Below, one piece after another: positions 46,743-57,064 of a stretch of 64,000 bases of DNA. The stretch comes from Bacteroidales bacterium (GTDB taxonomy: Bacteria; Bacteroidota; Bacteroidia; Bacteroidales; UBA932): positions 1-64,000 of the forward strand of contig JAQXOE010000044.1 of the NCBI GenBank assembly GCA_029098505.1. Direction: 5' to 3'. The position numbers and the translations under genes are program-made. The notes beneath the pieces are model-generated. The model was given only the letters and a program-made list of their open reading frames with translations, made no database searches and was not told the DNA's origin. Position 1 is the stretch's first letter; every line of letters begins with the position of its first letter.

Positions 46743-48572
46743 ATGCGGAAATTTTTGACAATTATTTCTGCTTGCATATTACTGCCGACTCTGTCAGCAG
46801 CTCAGCAGATGCTTCCGGTACCGGTCCGGAAAGCATCTGTTGCTGCTGAAGAGAAGGTGATAATGCGCGGTGATGAAAAGCTTATTGTCGGTGTATCGGA
46901 ACCGAGCATAAGCGTATATCTTCCTGAACCTTCACGTAATGTATCTTCCGCTGTGATATTGTGTCCCGGAGGCGGTATGCGTATGCTGTCCTGGACCAAC
47001 GATGTGGAGAAAATGGCCAAATTCCTGAATGACAGGGGGATAGCAGCCATTGGACTGAAGTACAGGCTGAATAATGATACATCATTTGCAAACGCCGCTC
47101 CTTCATCAATGGAGATGGTGGATGTTACAGGTTTCCAGATATTTGCTAAGGCTAATGCAAATCCATCACCTGGAATAGGAGACGAGGCCAATATGAATGC
47201 CATTGAGGACGCCCGCAATGCCATCAAGCTGGTCCGCCAACATGCTGGGGAATGGAATATTGACCCGAATAAGATTGGTTATCTGGGCTTCTCGGCCGGA
47301 GGTTGTGTGGCCATTGGCGCGACAATAACGGCAGAGGAAGGAGAGATGCCATCATTCCTTGTAACGGCATACGGACCTTCAATGATTGATGTCGAAGTTC
47401 CTGAGAATGCGCCTGATCTTCTCATTATGACCCGTGCTGACCATCCAAATGTTGCAGCCGGTTGCCTGGGCCTCTTCCTTGAGTGGAAAAAAGCAGGAAA
47501 GAATGCAGAACTTCATATGTATGGAGACGGGAAGGGACCTTATTCTCTGAATACCCGTCGCGGGCGCAATACTACTGACTCGTGGCCAGACGATATGATG
47601 ACCTGGCTTGAGGCCAGGGGTTTTGCTCCTCAGAGCAGTAATTGCATAGCTGTCGAGGACGGAGGTTCCGGTCCGTACAAAGCTGTTATCGACCTCAGCG
47701 ATGAAACTCCTGACTATACTGTGTACCGGCCTGCGAATCTTGAATACGCAGTAGAGCAAGAAGGCCCGTTGCCATTGGTCATTTTCTCAAACGGAGGCTG
47801 TGCATTCTCTTCTAAGGGTTTTGAGAACTATTTGACCGAATTGGCTTCCTACGGCTATTTTGTCGTAGCTGTGGGCTTTTACAATGAGTTCTCGCAGAGT
47901 GAGATTTCTGCTATGGGAATGACTGATACAGAGTATCTTGTACATGCTATTGACGTGATGGAGGCATTGAATTCCAATCCGGGCAGCGCTTATTACGGAA
48001 AGATTGACCTTTCCAACATTGCAGCTGCCGGCCAGTCCTGCGGTGGTGGTCAGGCTCTCACTGCATCCATTGCTGATCCGAGAGTAACTTCAACTATTGT
48101 ACTGAATTCCGGTTTCGTTGATGCTAAACCGCCTTTCCCTATTATTGAGCCAGGAAGTATGAGACCGGCTGAAGGTCCGAAGGACGGATTTGCCCGTAGC
48201 GTAGGCGAGGGTGGAGTTTACGGAAAGGAATTCGGAGGTACTATGAGAAGGGCCGACTTGGCCCGCCTTCATAATCCTGTGCTGTACCTTATTGGAGGGC
48301 CTGATGATGTGGCTTATCCCAATGCCAATGTCAATTTTGAGATGATAGATCACGTCCCTGTTTTTCTCTGCAACCTGCCGGTAGGGCACGGAGGAACCTA
48401 TCAGCAAACCCACGGAGGCAGTTTTGCCGATATTTCTGTCAAGTGGATAGATTGGCAGCTGAAAGGCAGGGATGAGCAGTCAGCATTCTTTATGGATGAG
48501 ACGTTCAAGGCGGAGAAATATCCTGATTGGACAGTACAAAGAAAAAACACTGATAAACTGATAACAAAATGA
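46743..48572 (+). CDS. fusion of two alpha/beta-hydrolase domains (carbohydrate-esterase-like)
   Basis: A 609-residue secreted protein (signal peptide to about residue 20). Domain 1 (about 40-300) is a BD-FAE/xylan-esterase-like hydrolase with Ser184 in LGFSAGGCVA and an Asp in TRADHPN; where the catalytic His is usually in a GGHGF motif, the sequence here reads GDGKGPYS (Lys264), so the triad appears broken. Domain 2 (about 330-570) has Ser432 in AGQSCGGG, Asp in GGPDDVAY and His in VGHGGTY, an intact triad of the polyester/acyl-esterase-like family. It overlaps the next gene by 4 nt (ATGA). Likely an acetyl or feruloyl esterase acting on plant polysaccharide. Confidence 0.7.
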   Translation: MRKFLTIISACILLPTLSAAQQMLPVPVRKASVAAEEKVIMRGDEKLIVGVSEPSISVYLPEPSRNVSSAVILCPGGGMRMLSWTNDVEKMAKFLNDRGIAAIGLKYRLNNDTSFANAAPSSMEMVDVTGFQIFAKANANPSPGIGDEANMNAIEDARNAIKLVRQHAGEWNIDPNKIGYLGFSAGGCVAIGATITAEEGEMPSFLVTAYGPSMIDVEVPENAPDLLIMTRADHPNVAAGCLGLFLEWKKAGKNAELHMYGDGKGPYSLNTRRGRNTTDSWPDDMMTWLEARGFAPQSSNCIAVEDGGSGPYKAVIDLSDETPDYTVYRPANLEYAVEQEGPLPLVIFSNGGCAFSSKGFENYLTELASYGYFVVAVGFYNEFSQSEISAMGMTDTEYLVHAIDVMEALNSNPGSAYYGKIDLSNIAAAGQSCGGGQALTASIADPRVTSTIVLNSGFVDAKPPFPIIEPGSMRPAEGPKDGFARSVGEGGVYGKEFGGTMRRADLARLHNPVLYLIGGPDDVAYPNANVNFEMIDHVPVFLCNLPVGHGGTYQQTHGGSFADISVKWIDWQLKGRDEQSAFFMDETFKAEKYPDWTVQRKNTDKLITK

Positions 48573-50251
48573 GACTCAATTCATTCACTCTTGCCAGCCT
48601 TGCCTCAGCGGCAATGCTTGTGGCGGCGGTTTCTTGCGGAAACTCTGCCGGCTCAGCTTCCTGTGCAAAGGATTGCAACACTTATGATCCTGATGCGCAA
48701 CAACTTCTTATCGGTGATGATATTGCTATTGCACAGACCCAGTACGGAAAGGTAAAGGGCTATATCCTGCGCGGGGTATATACTTATCTCGGCATACCTT
48801 ATGGAGCTTCAACAGCTGGTGAGAATCGCTTTATGCCTCCTCAGCCTCCTCAGAGCTGGGATGGAATACTCCCGACAGTTTTCTATGGAGACAGTGCTCC
48901 TCAGATGGTCGAAGGAAAATATACCAACAGTTATGGCACTATGGTCGACCATTGGAACTATTACGATGTCAGCGAGGATTGCCTCAAGTTGAACGTATGG
49001 ACTCCTAATACCGACAATGCGAAACGTCCTGTACTCGTATGGCTCCACGGTGGCGGTTATACCAGCGGCAACGGCATAGAGCAGGATGGTTACAACGGAG
49101 AGAATCTCGCAAGACAGGGAAATATTGTCTTTGTCAGCATCAATCACCGCCTCGGACCTATCGGCTTTTCTGATTTCTCAGCTGTAGATCCTAAGTTCAA
49201 GGAATCCGGAAATGCAGGTATGCTGGACATCCATGCTGCTCTACAGTGGGTACACGACAATATTGCCAATTTCGGAGGCGATCCGGGCAATGTCACCATT
49301 ATGGGACAGAGCGGAGGCGGTGCAAAGGTCTGCAATATGGTTGAAATGAGCGACAATGCCGGATTGGTGCACAAGGCTGTTGCTCTCAGTGGAAACACAA
49401 ACTTCGCAATTGATCAGAATTACAGCTCAGAGCTCGGAAAGTTCATCCTCAAGACTGCCGGCCTGAAGCCTTCAGAGATGCGCAAACTGCAGGAAATGCC
49501 TTGGAAGGAGTATATTGCCCTGGCTAACAGAGCACTGGCTGAGTTTGAGAAGACTCATCCGACGACAAACTTCCGCGGAGGTTTCGGACCTGTTGCCGAT
49601 GGTGTCCATTTCGCGAAGGGTGAGTATTTTCAGGATAAGAGCGCTTGGTCGAACAATGTATCTATGCTCTTCTGCACTACGACTGCTGAGTGGGGTGCAT
49701 CGAGGACCAGTCCTCAGCTTGAGGCAATGACTAAAGAGCAGGCTATCGCTTCTCTCCAGCAGTTCAACCGTTTCGGCGGCGGCCCGAGAACCCCTGAGCA
49801 GGCTGCTGCTGTTTATGAGGCCTATTCAAATATACTTCCAGACAAGGATACACCTATCGAGATTCTGAATCTTGTGAATGCTAACAGGAAGATGGTCACC
49901 TCGGTAGCCGACTCGAAAAAGGTTCAGGATGCGCCTGTCTATATGGCTTGGTTCGACTATGAGCCTAAGCTCTTCAATGGCAGAATGCGCGCCTTCCATT
50001 GTGCCGATATCTGCTACTGGTTCAAGAATACAGACCTTATGCTTACTCATACGGGTGGTGGAAAGGAGCCAAGAGTCCTGAGTGACAAGATGAGTTCCGC
50101 CCTGCTGAACTTCATGAAGACAGGAAATCCTAACAATGAGCTTCTGCCTCAGTGGCCTGAATACACCAGTGAGGAGGGCGCATTGATGGTACTCAGCAAC
50201 GACTGCCGTGTACTCAATGATCCTGACCGCGAAGCAAGAAAACAGTTGTAG
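48569..50251 (+). CDS. type B carboxylesterase lipoprotein
   Basis: A 560-residue lipoprotein, lipobox AAVSC (Cys23), with a carboxylesterase type B fold. It has the CLKLNVWTP motif and nucleophile Ser248 in IMGQSGGGAKVC; the histidine is in RAFHCADICYWF. The N-terminal GIPYGASTAGENRF segment is typical. It overlaps the double hydrolase by 4 nt and lies 6 nt before the beta-helix gene, so it is part of the same operon. Probably a surface or periplasmic esterase that removes acyl groups from a plant glycan. Substrate not inferred. Confidence 0.82.
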   Translation: MRLNSFTLASLASAAMLVAAVSCGNSAGSASCAKDCNTYDPDAQQLLIGDDIAIAQTQYGKVKGYILRGVYTYLGIPYGASTAGENRFMPPQPPQSWDGILPTVFYGDSAPQMVEGKYTNSYGTMVDHWNYYDVSEDCLKLNVWTPNTDNAKRPVLVWLHGGGYTSGNGIEQDGYNGENLARQGNIVFVSINHRLGPIGFSDFSAVDPKFKESGNAGMLDIHAALQWVHDNIANFGGDPGNVTIMGQSGGGAKVCNMVEMSDNAGLVHKAVALSGNTNFAIDQNYSSELGKFILKTAGLKPSEMRKLQEMPWKEYIALANRALAEFEKTHPTTNFRGGFGPVADGVHFAKGEYFQDKSAWSNNVSMLFCTTTAEWGASRTSPQLEAMTKEQAIASLQQFNRFGGGPRTPEQAAAVYEAYSNILPDKDTPIEILNLVNANRKMVTSVADSKKVQDAPVYMAWFDYEPKLFNGRMRAFHCADICYWFKNTDLMLTHTGGGKEPRVLSDKMSSALLNFMKTGNPNNELLPQWPEYTSEEGALMVLSNDCRVLNDPDREARKQL

Positions 50252-50257
50252 CAGTCT

Positions 50258-53242
50258 ATGAAACTCGTTCATAAATTGATTTCGCTGCTGGCTTTCTTGG
50301 GCATTTCATTCAATGCTCTGGCCGGTCCTTCCGTTTATACGGAGAAGTTTGATGATCCTCACGGCGTCTTCTTTACCGAGGAAAGCTATGGAATCAAGGC
50401 AGATGGCAAGATGGACGTAAGCGATGCTCTCCAGACAGCCATCAATACCCTCAAGAACGAGCGTGAATTCGGAACTCTCTATCTCCCTGAAGGCAAATAC
50501 CGTATCTCCAGAACCATTTACGTACCTGCTGCCATCCGTATAGTCGGCTATGGAAAGACACGTCCTGAAATTGTATTGGAGAAGAAAACAGCGGGTTTCA
50601 GCGAGAGCCCGACCGCTATGGTCTGGTTTACCGGTGGCATAGTCAATGACCCTGAGAATGTTGCTGACGCAAATCCGGGAACATTTTACAGTGGAATCTC
50701 AAATGTAGATATCAGGATAGGGAAGGGCAATCCTATGGCAATAGGCTTGCGCACCCACGTCGCCCAGCATGGAGTCTTCAGCCACATTTCCATCTATGGA
50801 GGTGATGGTTATGCCTGCCTTTATGATGTCGGCAATGAAATGGAGGATGTCGAATTTTTCGGCGCCCGCTATGGAATAGACTCCAGGACTACTTCACCAA
50901 GTTGGCCTATGGCAATGGTCGATGTCTATTTCGAAGGCCAGAAGGAAGCTGCCATACGAAGCCTGAATGCCGGTATGGCCATAGTGAATATGAAAGTCAA
51001 GAATGTTCCCGTAGGAGTGCTTTGTGACAATCAAGTCGCTGATAGACTGTTCATTGAAGATAGTTTCTTCGAGAATGTCAAGACTGCCGTCGTAGTGACT
51101 GCCGCTGAGGGTGCGAATAATGAGACCAATCTCTTGAATGTGCATTGCAAGAATGTCCCTGTTTTCGCGGATCTAAAGGCCAAGGGTCTCAGCTATGAGG
51201 GTAAAGAAAAGAGCTATCGAATCAATGAGTTCGTTTATGGCTTGATTTCCAATGAAATGGGTGATGATTCCGAATACGGTGTCATCTGTAATACCGAAGC
51301 TGCAGCCTTTCCTGAGACCTATACCCGCAGCATTCCGTCTCTTCCTGATATGAAGGAATGGGTAAGTGTTACATGCTATGGAGCTGTAGGTGACGGAGAA
51401 AGCGATGACACAGAAGCCATCCAGAGGGCAATAGATGAAAATGAAACAGTCTTTGTCCCTGAGGGCTGGTATAGAATCACCGGAACACTCAAGCTCCACA
51501 AGGGCAGCAAGATTATTGGACTTCATCCATATTCAACACAGTTCATTCTGGCCGAAAGTACTCCTGCATTCAGCGGTTTCGGTTCACCTGTCCCAATGGT
51601 AGAATCCTCTGAGGGTGGAGATGACATCTTCACCGGTATCGGTATCAGTACAGGAGGCTATAACAACAGGGCAGTCGGTATGAAGTGGATGGCAGGAGAG
51701 AAATCCCTCCTGAATGACGTCAAGTTCGTGGGTGGCCACGGAACAATGAGAAAGCCGGTTCCCGGACAGGAAGCTCCGAGATTCAATATGTCAATGTTCG
51801 GTTCAATGAGGGTCAGCTCTCCTTCCAATCCTATAGCCAACCAAGGACTCGATCAGGCTTGGGACAGTCAGTATTGGTCGCTTTGGATTACCAATGGAGG
51901 TGGAGGAACCTTCAAGGATATCTGGACTGCAAATACCTATGCTTCCTGTGGCCTGTATGTAAGTGATACCAGTACGCCGAGCAGAATGTACGCGATTTCT
52001 CTCGAGCATCACGTACGTTTCGAGTCACGTTGGAAGAACGTGGAGAATTACAAGGTCTATGCGATGCAGTATGAGGAGGAAAGCCGCGAAGGTCGCGATG
52101 CGGTTTCTATGACTATGGATAACTGCAGGAACATTATGTTCGCAAATCTCTGGTTCTACCGTGTTGTAAGGGTGATGACCCCGCGTGATTACGGTACACT
52201 TGTCTCAAATTGCGAGAATATCGAGTTCAGGAACAACAGAACCTGGACACAGATTATCTGCGAAACGGCTGCTACGGCCTATGATATCAACAAAAACGTC
52301 TCGATCTATCCTCTTGCTTTCGCCTATGGCAAGGTCAGTGGCAATGAAAGCAGCCGTCGTCCGGAGGGAAGGGTAGGAGAGGCTGTTAAGATAGGCAAGG
52401 GTTATTCTTTCGCAAGCGGAGCTACCAGGGACAGCAAGGGCAATGTGTATTTCTGCGAAGGCAATCTCCGAAAGATTTATAAATGGGATGCTGAAAGCGA
52501 AGCAATCACACTGCTCGCCGACTACCCATACCGCCCTCTTTCATTGGCTGTCGATACCCAGGATAATCTCATCGTCCTTTGCCGTTATCCGGGACAGCCG
52601 GGCTTTGCTGGCGAAAAAATAGATATGATTCAAAATATGAAGGACGCAAACAGCGACTATAGCGGATGGGGCAACGGTATGTGGAGTGTTATGGCTTATG
52701 CCATTGATACAGATACAACTGCTGATACTATGATACCGCTCCGCATCGTCCCCAGCTCGAGCGTCAAGGCTCAACGGGTAATCTATCCTTCGCACGCATT
52801 GAGGGCTGATGATTTTATTGAAATCTATGACAATGCCCTTCCGGAGGAGAGTTGGCTCGCGCCTGATGGAGTGACCATCATTCCAAGGCTATTCGATTTC
52901 TGCCGCTCGGTTGACCTTACTGCTGTGACAGCCGGCCAGAAAGAAGCCGTATATATCTCATGGGAGAATCCGAAGCAGTGTTACAAGTTCAATGTCAATG
53001 CTGACGGAAGTCTCTCACTCGAAGGCCTTGCCATGAACAGAGGTGAATACGGCAGCGCTTACGACAGCGATGGGAATTTCTATCTAGCTGAAGGCCAGAT
53101 TTTTGTCTATAACAAGGACGGAAGGCTCACAAAACGCCTTGAAGTGGAAGAGAGGGCTTGGTCTATGGAAGTCGGCGGAAAGAACGATGAGTATCTTTTC
53201 GTTACTACCAATAGCTCTTTCTACAGAATAAGAATAAAGTGA
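50258..53242 (+). CDS. tandem pectate-lyase-3 beta-helix protein with C-terminal propeller
   Basis: A 994-residue secreted protein (signal peptide to about residue 22). Two Pectate_lyase_3-like beta-helix modules are visible: SYGIKADGKMDVSDALQTA at about 45 and TCYGAVGDGESDDTEAIQRA at about 375, each followed by a strand with the YLPEGKYRIS or FVPEGWYRIT pattern. This resembles GH55 exo-1,3-glucanases, which also have tandem helices, but I cannot confirm their acid/base residues. The last 280 residues, from about KGYSFASGATRDSKGN, look like an SMP-30/NHL propeller (GNVYFCEGNLRKIYKWD, GNFYLAEGQIFVYNKDG). The fusion is unusual. Operon mates are two esterases and GH3, so a plant- or fungal-glycan role is plausible. 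Confidence 0.7.
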   Translation: MKLVHKLISLLAFLGISFNALAGPSVYTEKFDDPHGVFFTEESYGIKADGKMDVSDALQTAINTLKNEREFGTLYLPEGKYRISRTIYVPAAIRIVGYGKTRPEIVLEKKTAGFSESPTAMVWFTGGIVNDPENVADANPGTFYSGISNVDIRIGKGNPMAIGLRTHVAQHGVFSHISIYGGDGYACLYDVGNEMEDVEFFGARYGIDSRTTSPSWPMAMVDVYFEGQKEAAIRSLNAGMAIVNMKVKNVPVGVLCDNQVADRLFIEDSFFENVKTAVVVTAAEGANNETNLLNVHCKNVPVFADLKAKGLSYEGKEKSYRINEFVYGLISNEMGDDSEYGVICNTEAAAFPETYTRSIPSLPDMKEWVSVTCYGAVGDGESDDTEAIQRAIDENETVFVPEGWYRITGTLKLHKGSKIIGLHPYSTQFILAESTPAFSGFGSPVPMVESSEGGDDIFTGIGISTGGYNNRAVGMKWMAGEKSLLNDVKFVGGHGTMRKPVPGQEAPRFNMSMFGSMRVSSPSNPIANQGLDQAWDSQYWSLWITNGGGGTFKDIWTANTYASCGLYVSDTSTPSRMYAISLEHHVRFESRWKNVENYKVYAMQYEEESREGRDAVSMTMDNCRNIMFANLWFYRVVRVMTPRDYGTLVSNCENIEFRNNRTWTQIICETAATAYDINKNVSIYPLAFAYGKVSGNESSRRPEGRVGEAVKIGKGYSFASGATRDSKGNVYFCEGNLRKIYKWDAESEAITLLADYPYRPLSLAVDTQDNLIVLCRYPGQPGFAGEKIDMIQNMKDANSDYSGWGNGMWSVMAYAIDTDTTADTMIPLRIVPSSSVKAQRVIYPSHALRADDFIEIYDNALPEESWLAPDGVTIIPRLFDFCRSVDLTAVTAGQKEAVYISWENPKQCYKFNVNADGSLSLEGLAMNRGEYGSAYDSDGNFYLAEGQIFVYNKDGRLTKRLEVEERAWSMEVGGKNDEYLFVTTNSSFYRIRIK

Positions 53243-53245
53243 CTT

Positions 53246-53280
53246 AATGTCACGCTGGATTAGAGTTCCAGCGTGACATT
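53246..53280. terminator. bidirectional terminator overlapping the GH94 stop
   Basis: AATGTCACGCTGGA (53246-53259) pairs perfectly with TCCAGCGTGACATT (53267-53280), 7-nt loop, between the convergent beta-helix and GH94 genes. The right arm encodes the last residues of GH94. No long T-tract. Confidence 0.65.
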
Positions 53281-55680
53281 ATGTTCACCTGGTTCGTAAG
53301 GGAGGAAGGCTTTTCCTCCCTTACCTGTTAATATGACTTCGATATTGTACACAGCATCCCTCCATTGTCTGCGTACCTTGAAGCTCTTCAAGACGCTAGG
53401 ACAGCAAGGCTCAATGCTCAACCCGTCATATTCAGGTTTGATTCCAAGTATCCATTGTGAGGCAAGATACCAGTTCCATGCAGCCGTACCTGTCAGCCAG
53501 CTGTTCTTGCCTTCGCCTGGTCTCGCGGCTTCCTTTCCGGCAACCATCTGGCAATACACATAAGGCTCCACCTTATGAAGCTCCTGATCCTTAGTAAAGG
53601 CAGGGGATATCTTGCAGTAGTGCTCCCATGCATCTTCGTTTCTGCCTGCAACAATTTCTCCTATGATGACCCAAGGATTGTTATGGCAGAAGATGCCGCC
53701 ATTTTCCTTGTATCCTTGAGGATAGGATGAAATCTCCCCGTATTCAATGTGGTAATGAGTGAATGCAGGATAATTCAGTACTATTCCGTGCTCGCAGTCC
53801 ATAAGCCTCTTTACTGAATCCAGAGCTTTGTCACAGAGCCCCTTTTCGGCTCCAATGCCTGCCATAGTGCACCAGCCTTGGCTTTCAATGAAAATCTTGC
53901 TTTCCTCGCATTCCTTGGATCCTATTTTGTTCCCGAAGAAATCGTATGCGCGTAGGAACCATTCACCGTCCCATCCATATGCTTCAACTGCTCTTTTCAT
54001 TGCCTCAATGGATGCTCTGACTTCATTGATCTCTCCCTCATCTGCATTGATGCGCTCCAAAAGCTCAAGGTACTGCTGACCACAGAAGACGAATTGCCCC
54101 GCAATCATCAGTGATTCTGCCTTGCTGCCTTCGCTCTTGTTCTCGGTGGTCTGGAAAGAATCGTTAGGGTCGTTGGAGAAACAGTTCAAGTTGAGGCAGT
54201 CGTTCCAGTCTGCACGACCTATAAGGGGCAATCCGTGAGGTCCGAGATTGTTGACGACGTGCTTGAAAGAGACTCTAAGATGCTCAAGGAGAGGTACTTC
54301 ACTTCCTTTCTGATTGTCAAATGGCACAGCCTCATCGAGTATGCCGAAATCACCGCTTTCCTTGATATAGGCAACGGTGCCGAAGATGAGCCAGAGGGGA
54401 TCGTCATTGAAACCACCTCCAATGTCATTATTGCCACGCTTGGTCAGAGGCTGATACTGGTGATAACATCCGCCGTCGGGAAATTGGGTTGAGGCAATGT
54501 CAATGATACGCTCGCGTGCTCTTTCCGGAATCTGGTGCACGAAACCCACGAGGTCCTGGTTGGAGTCGCGGAAGCCCATTCCTCTGCCGATTCCGCTCTC
54601 GAAGAAGGATGCGGAACGGGACATGTTGAAAGTGACCATACACTGATACTGGTTCCAGACATTGACCATACGGTTGAGTTCTGTACAGTCGGAACTAAGC
54701 TGGAAACGGCCAAGCAGGGCATCCCAATAATCACAGAGCTCCTTGAATGCTGCATCTACCTTGGCGCTGTCATTGTAAGCCTCCTGCATAGCATAGGCCT
54801 TCTTCTTATTGATAATAAAGGAGCTGGAGTTGATTTCCCTGCCGCTTGGTTCTATGAATTTTTCATCTTGGGCATTTTCGATGTAGCCGAGTATGAAAAT
54901 GATATCCTTGCTTTCGCCAGCTTCGAGGGTAAGGTCGAAGCGATGTGAGGCAATGGGACTCCAACCGTGAGCAACGGAATTCCTGGATACTCCTCTGATT
55001 ACACAATCAGGTTCGTCGAAACCGTTATAAAGGCCTATGAAACTCTCCCTGTCAGTGTCGAAACCATCAATCGGAGTGTTGGCAAAATAGAAGGCGTAAT
55101 GGTCTCTTCTCTCCCTGTATTCGGTTTTATGATATATGGTGCTGCCTTCTATTTCCACTTCACCTGTTGAGAAATTCCTCTGAAAATTCTCCATATCAGT
55201 CGCAGCATTCCACAGACACCATTCTTCGAAGGAGTAGAGCTTGAATGATTTCGCCTTTTCTGTATTGTTTTTGAGGCTCAATTTCTGAATCTCACAACGT
55301 TGTCCAAGCGGAACAAAGAATAGGACACTTGCTTCCAGTCCGTTCAGGCAGCCGCTGATTCTGGTGTAACCCATTCCGTGGCGGCATTCAAAGTTGTCGA
55401 GTTTCGTCTTGCAAGGTTTCCACCCCGGATTCCATATCCTTCCTTCTTCATTTATGTAGAAATACCGTCCGCCGGCGTCCATTGGGACGCCGTTGTAGCG
55501 GTATCTGGTTATTCGGCGAAATTTGGCATCCTTGCAGAAAGAATAACCTCCTGCGGTTCCTGATATAAGGGAGAAAAAGTCCTCCGTACCAAGATAATTG
55601 ATCCAAGGCCAAGGGGTGGCATAATCGGTGATGATGAACTCGCGCTTTTTGTCGTCGAAATATCCGTATTGTTTAGGCAT
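53260..55680 (-). CDS. cellobiose phosphorylase (GH94)
   Basis: An 806-residue cytoplasmic enzyme (no signal peptide) that phosphorolyses cellobiose to glucose 1-phosphate and glucose. The N-terminus [20 protein letters not shown] and [19 protein letters not shown] are typical of GH94 CBP, and the general acid is Asp491 in [12 protein letters not shown], matching Asp490 in the Cellvibrio gilvus enzyme. Length agrees (about 820). It is the last gene of the PUL, 5 nt downstream of the sugar symporter. It could also act on cellodextrin-like or mannosyl-glucose disaccharides; cellobiose is the likely substrate. Confidence 0.88.
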   Translation of the reverse strand: MPKQYGYFDDKKREFIITDYATPWPWINYLGTEDFFSLISGTAGGYSFCKDAKFRRITRYRYNGVPMDAGGRYFYINEEGRIWNPGWKPCKTKLDNFECRHGMGYTRISGCLNGLEASVLFFVPLGQRCEIQKLSLKNNTEKAKSFKLYSFEEWCLWNAATDMENFQRNFSTGEVEIEGSTIYHKTEYRERRDHYAFYFANTPIDGFDTDRESFIGLYNGFDEPDCVIRGVSRNSVAHGWSPIASHRFDLTLEAGESKDIIFILGYIENAQDEKFIEPSGREINSSSFIINKKKAYAMQEAYNDSAKVDAAFKELCDYWDALLGRFQLSSDCTELNRMVNVWNQYQCMVTFNMSRSASFFESGIGRGMGFRDSNQDLVGFVHQIPERARERIIDIASTQFPDGGCYHQYQPLTKRGNNDIGGGFNDDPLWLIFGTVAYIKESGDFGILDEAVPFDNQKGSEVPLLEHLRVSFKHVVNNLGPHGLPLIGRADWNDCLNLNCFSNDPNDSFQTTENKSEGSKAESLMIAGQFVFCGQQYLELLERINADEGEINEVRASIEAMKRAVEAYGWDGEWFLRAYDFFGNKIGSKECEESKIFIESQGWCTMAGIGAEKGLCDKALDSVKRLMDCEHGIVLNYPAFTHYHIEYGEISSYPQGYKENGGIFCHNNPWVIIGEIVAGRNEDAWEHYCKISPAFTKDQELHKVEPYVYCQMVAGKEAARPGEGKNSWLTGTAAWNWYLASQWILGIKPEYDGLSIEPCCPSVLKSFKVRRQWRDAVYNIEVILTGKGGKAFLPYEPGEHNVTLEL

Positions 55681-55685
55681 AGTAA

Positions 55686-57035
55686 TTATTTCTTAATTGG
55701 ATATTTAAATGCTAACCAAGTCATTATCAAGGCTAATACAGCAGGAATAAGGGAGAAAAGTGACCATACCATAGTACGGACCGCATCAGTTACTGAACTT
55801 GGGTCCAATACTGTATTGCCAAAATCGTCCGGTATCATACGCGCTCCTGCAAGTCCGAGCAGGAGGGCAATCAGAGAACCGGAAATGGCGCTTCCCAGCT
55901 TCTGTGCCATAGTGCCTGATGAGAAGATGAGACCTGTGGATGATGTCCCGAACTTCTCGGTGGAGTAGTCTGCTACATCAGCATACATTGACCAGAGCAG
56001 AGGTGAGTAGAGTCCGATTCCTATTGAGGTGAGAATTACGCAAAGAATCATTACCCAAATGAATCGCGGATCCATAGGGATGAAGAAGAAGGCTACGGAA
56101 GTAAAGGCACAAATCAAGGCAGCGATGATAAAGGCTTTGCGCTTGGAACCCACTTTCTCAGTGAATTTTGGAGATACGCCACCGAATATCATACAGGTCA
56201 CTTCTCCGAATGCCATCAGCACGGTGTAGTTGATGATGAGGGCACCTAAAGTGACGTCTCCGCCAAGACAGTAGGAGATGAGATAACCCGCAACCGCGTA
56301 ACGGAAACCGTTGAAGAAGTTGGTGAAGATTCCGGTGAGCGTCAGTATCACCCAAGGTTTGTTCTTGAAAAGATTGACAAACTGGCTGAATGAATATTTC
56401 TCGGCTCTGACAGGCTTAAGCCTTTCTTTGGTACAGAGACCGCAGATGAGGGTCATAACTGTCGCAATCAGGCCGAAAATGGCTCCCAATACAGCATACT
56501 GATGAGCGTCAGTGCCTCCGACCAGCTTCTGAAGGTAAGGGAAGGAGAGCAGGGTAATGAAGCCCATAGCATATGCTCCGACCATTCTGTAGGAAGAGAA
56601 CTGGTTTTTCTCATTGTCGTCATCTGTCATTACTCCCAGTAGCGAGCCGTAAGGAACATTCACAGCCGTATACACTGCCATCATCAAAAGATACAGGGTA
56701 TATGCCCATATACGCTTACCTGTAGGCCCCAGGTCAGGGGTGTAAAGAAGCAACGCAAAGATGAGACCGAGAGGAATCGCGCCGAAGATAAGCCAAGGGC
56801 GATAGGTTCCCCAGCGGGATTGGGTACGGTCTGCAAGTGAGCCCATAAGAGGGTCAGTCACAACGTCGAAAAGCCTTGCCAGCAGCATCAGCGCAGCCGC
56901 ATCGGCGAAACTCAGTCCGAAAATGTTAGTAAAGAACAGCGGGAAGGCAATGGACATTATCTTCCAGGTTATTCCTCCGGCAGCGGCATCCCCAAGTGCG
57001 TATGCAATCTTTTCCACAATAGTCGCTTTGCTCAT
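55686..57035 (-). CDS. GPH-family sugar:cation symporter
   Basis: A 449-residue inner-membrane protein with 12 predicted spans. The MFS_2/GPH family motifs are visible: [13 protein letters not shown] near the N-terminus, [31 protein letters not shown], and [15 protein letters not shown]. It should import disaccharides or short oligosaccharides with Na+ or H+. It lies between the two phosphorylases in the PUL, so cellobiose and mannosyl-glucose or mannobiose are likely substrates. Cotranscribed with GH130 upstream (29-nt gap) and GH94 downstream (5 nt). Confidence 0.85.
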   Translation of the reverse strand: MSKATIVEKIAYALGDAAAGGITWKIMSIAFPLFFTNIFGLSFADAAALMLLARLFDVVTDPLMGSLADRTQSRWGTYRPWLIFGAIPLGLIFALLLYTPDLGPTGKRIWAYTLYLLMMAVYTAVNVPYGSLLGVMTDDDNEKNQFSSYRMVGAYAMGFITLLSFPYLQKLVGGTDAHQYAVLGAIFGLIATVMTLICGLCTKERLKPVRAEKYSFSQFVNLFKNKPWVILTLTGIFTNFFNGFRYAVAGYLISYCLGGDVTLGALIINYTVLMAFGEVTCMIFGGVSPKFTEKVGSKRKAFIIAALICAFTSVAFFFIPMDPRFIWVMILCVILTSIGIGLYSPLLWSMYADVADYSTEKFGTSSTGLIFSSGTMAQKLGSAISGSLIALLLGLAGARMIPDDFGNTVLDPSSVTDAVRTMVWSLFSLIPAVLALIMTWLAFKYPIKK

Positions 57036-57064
57036 AGTATTCTATTTATGAAATTCTGATTAGA

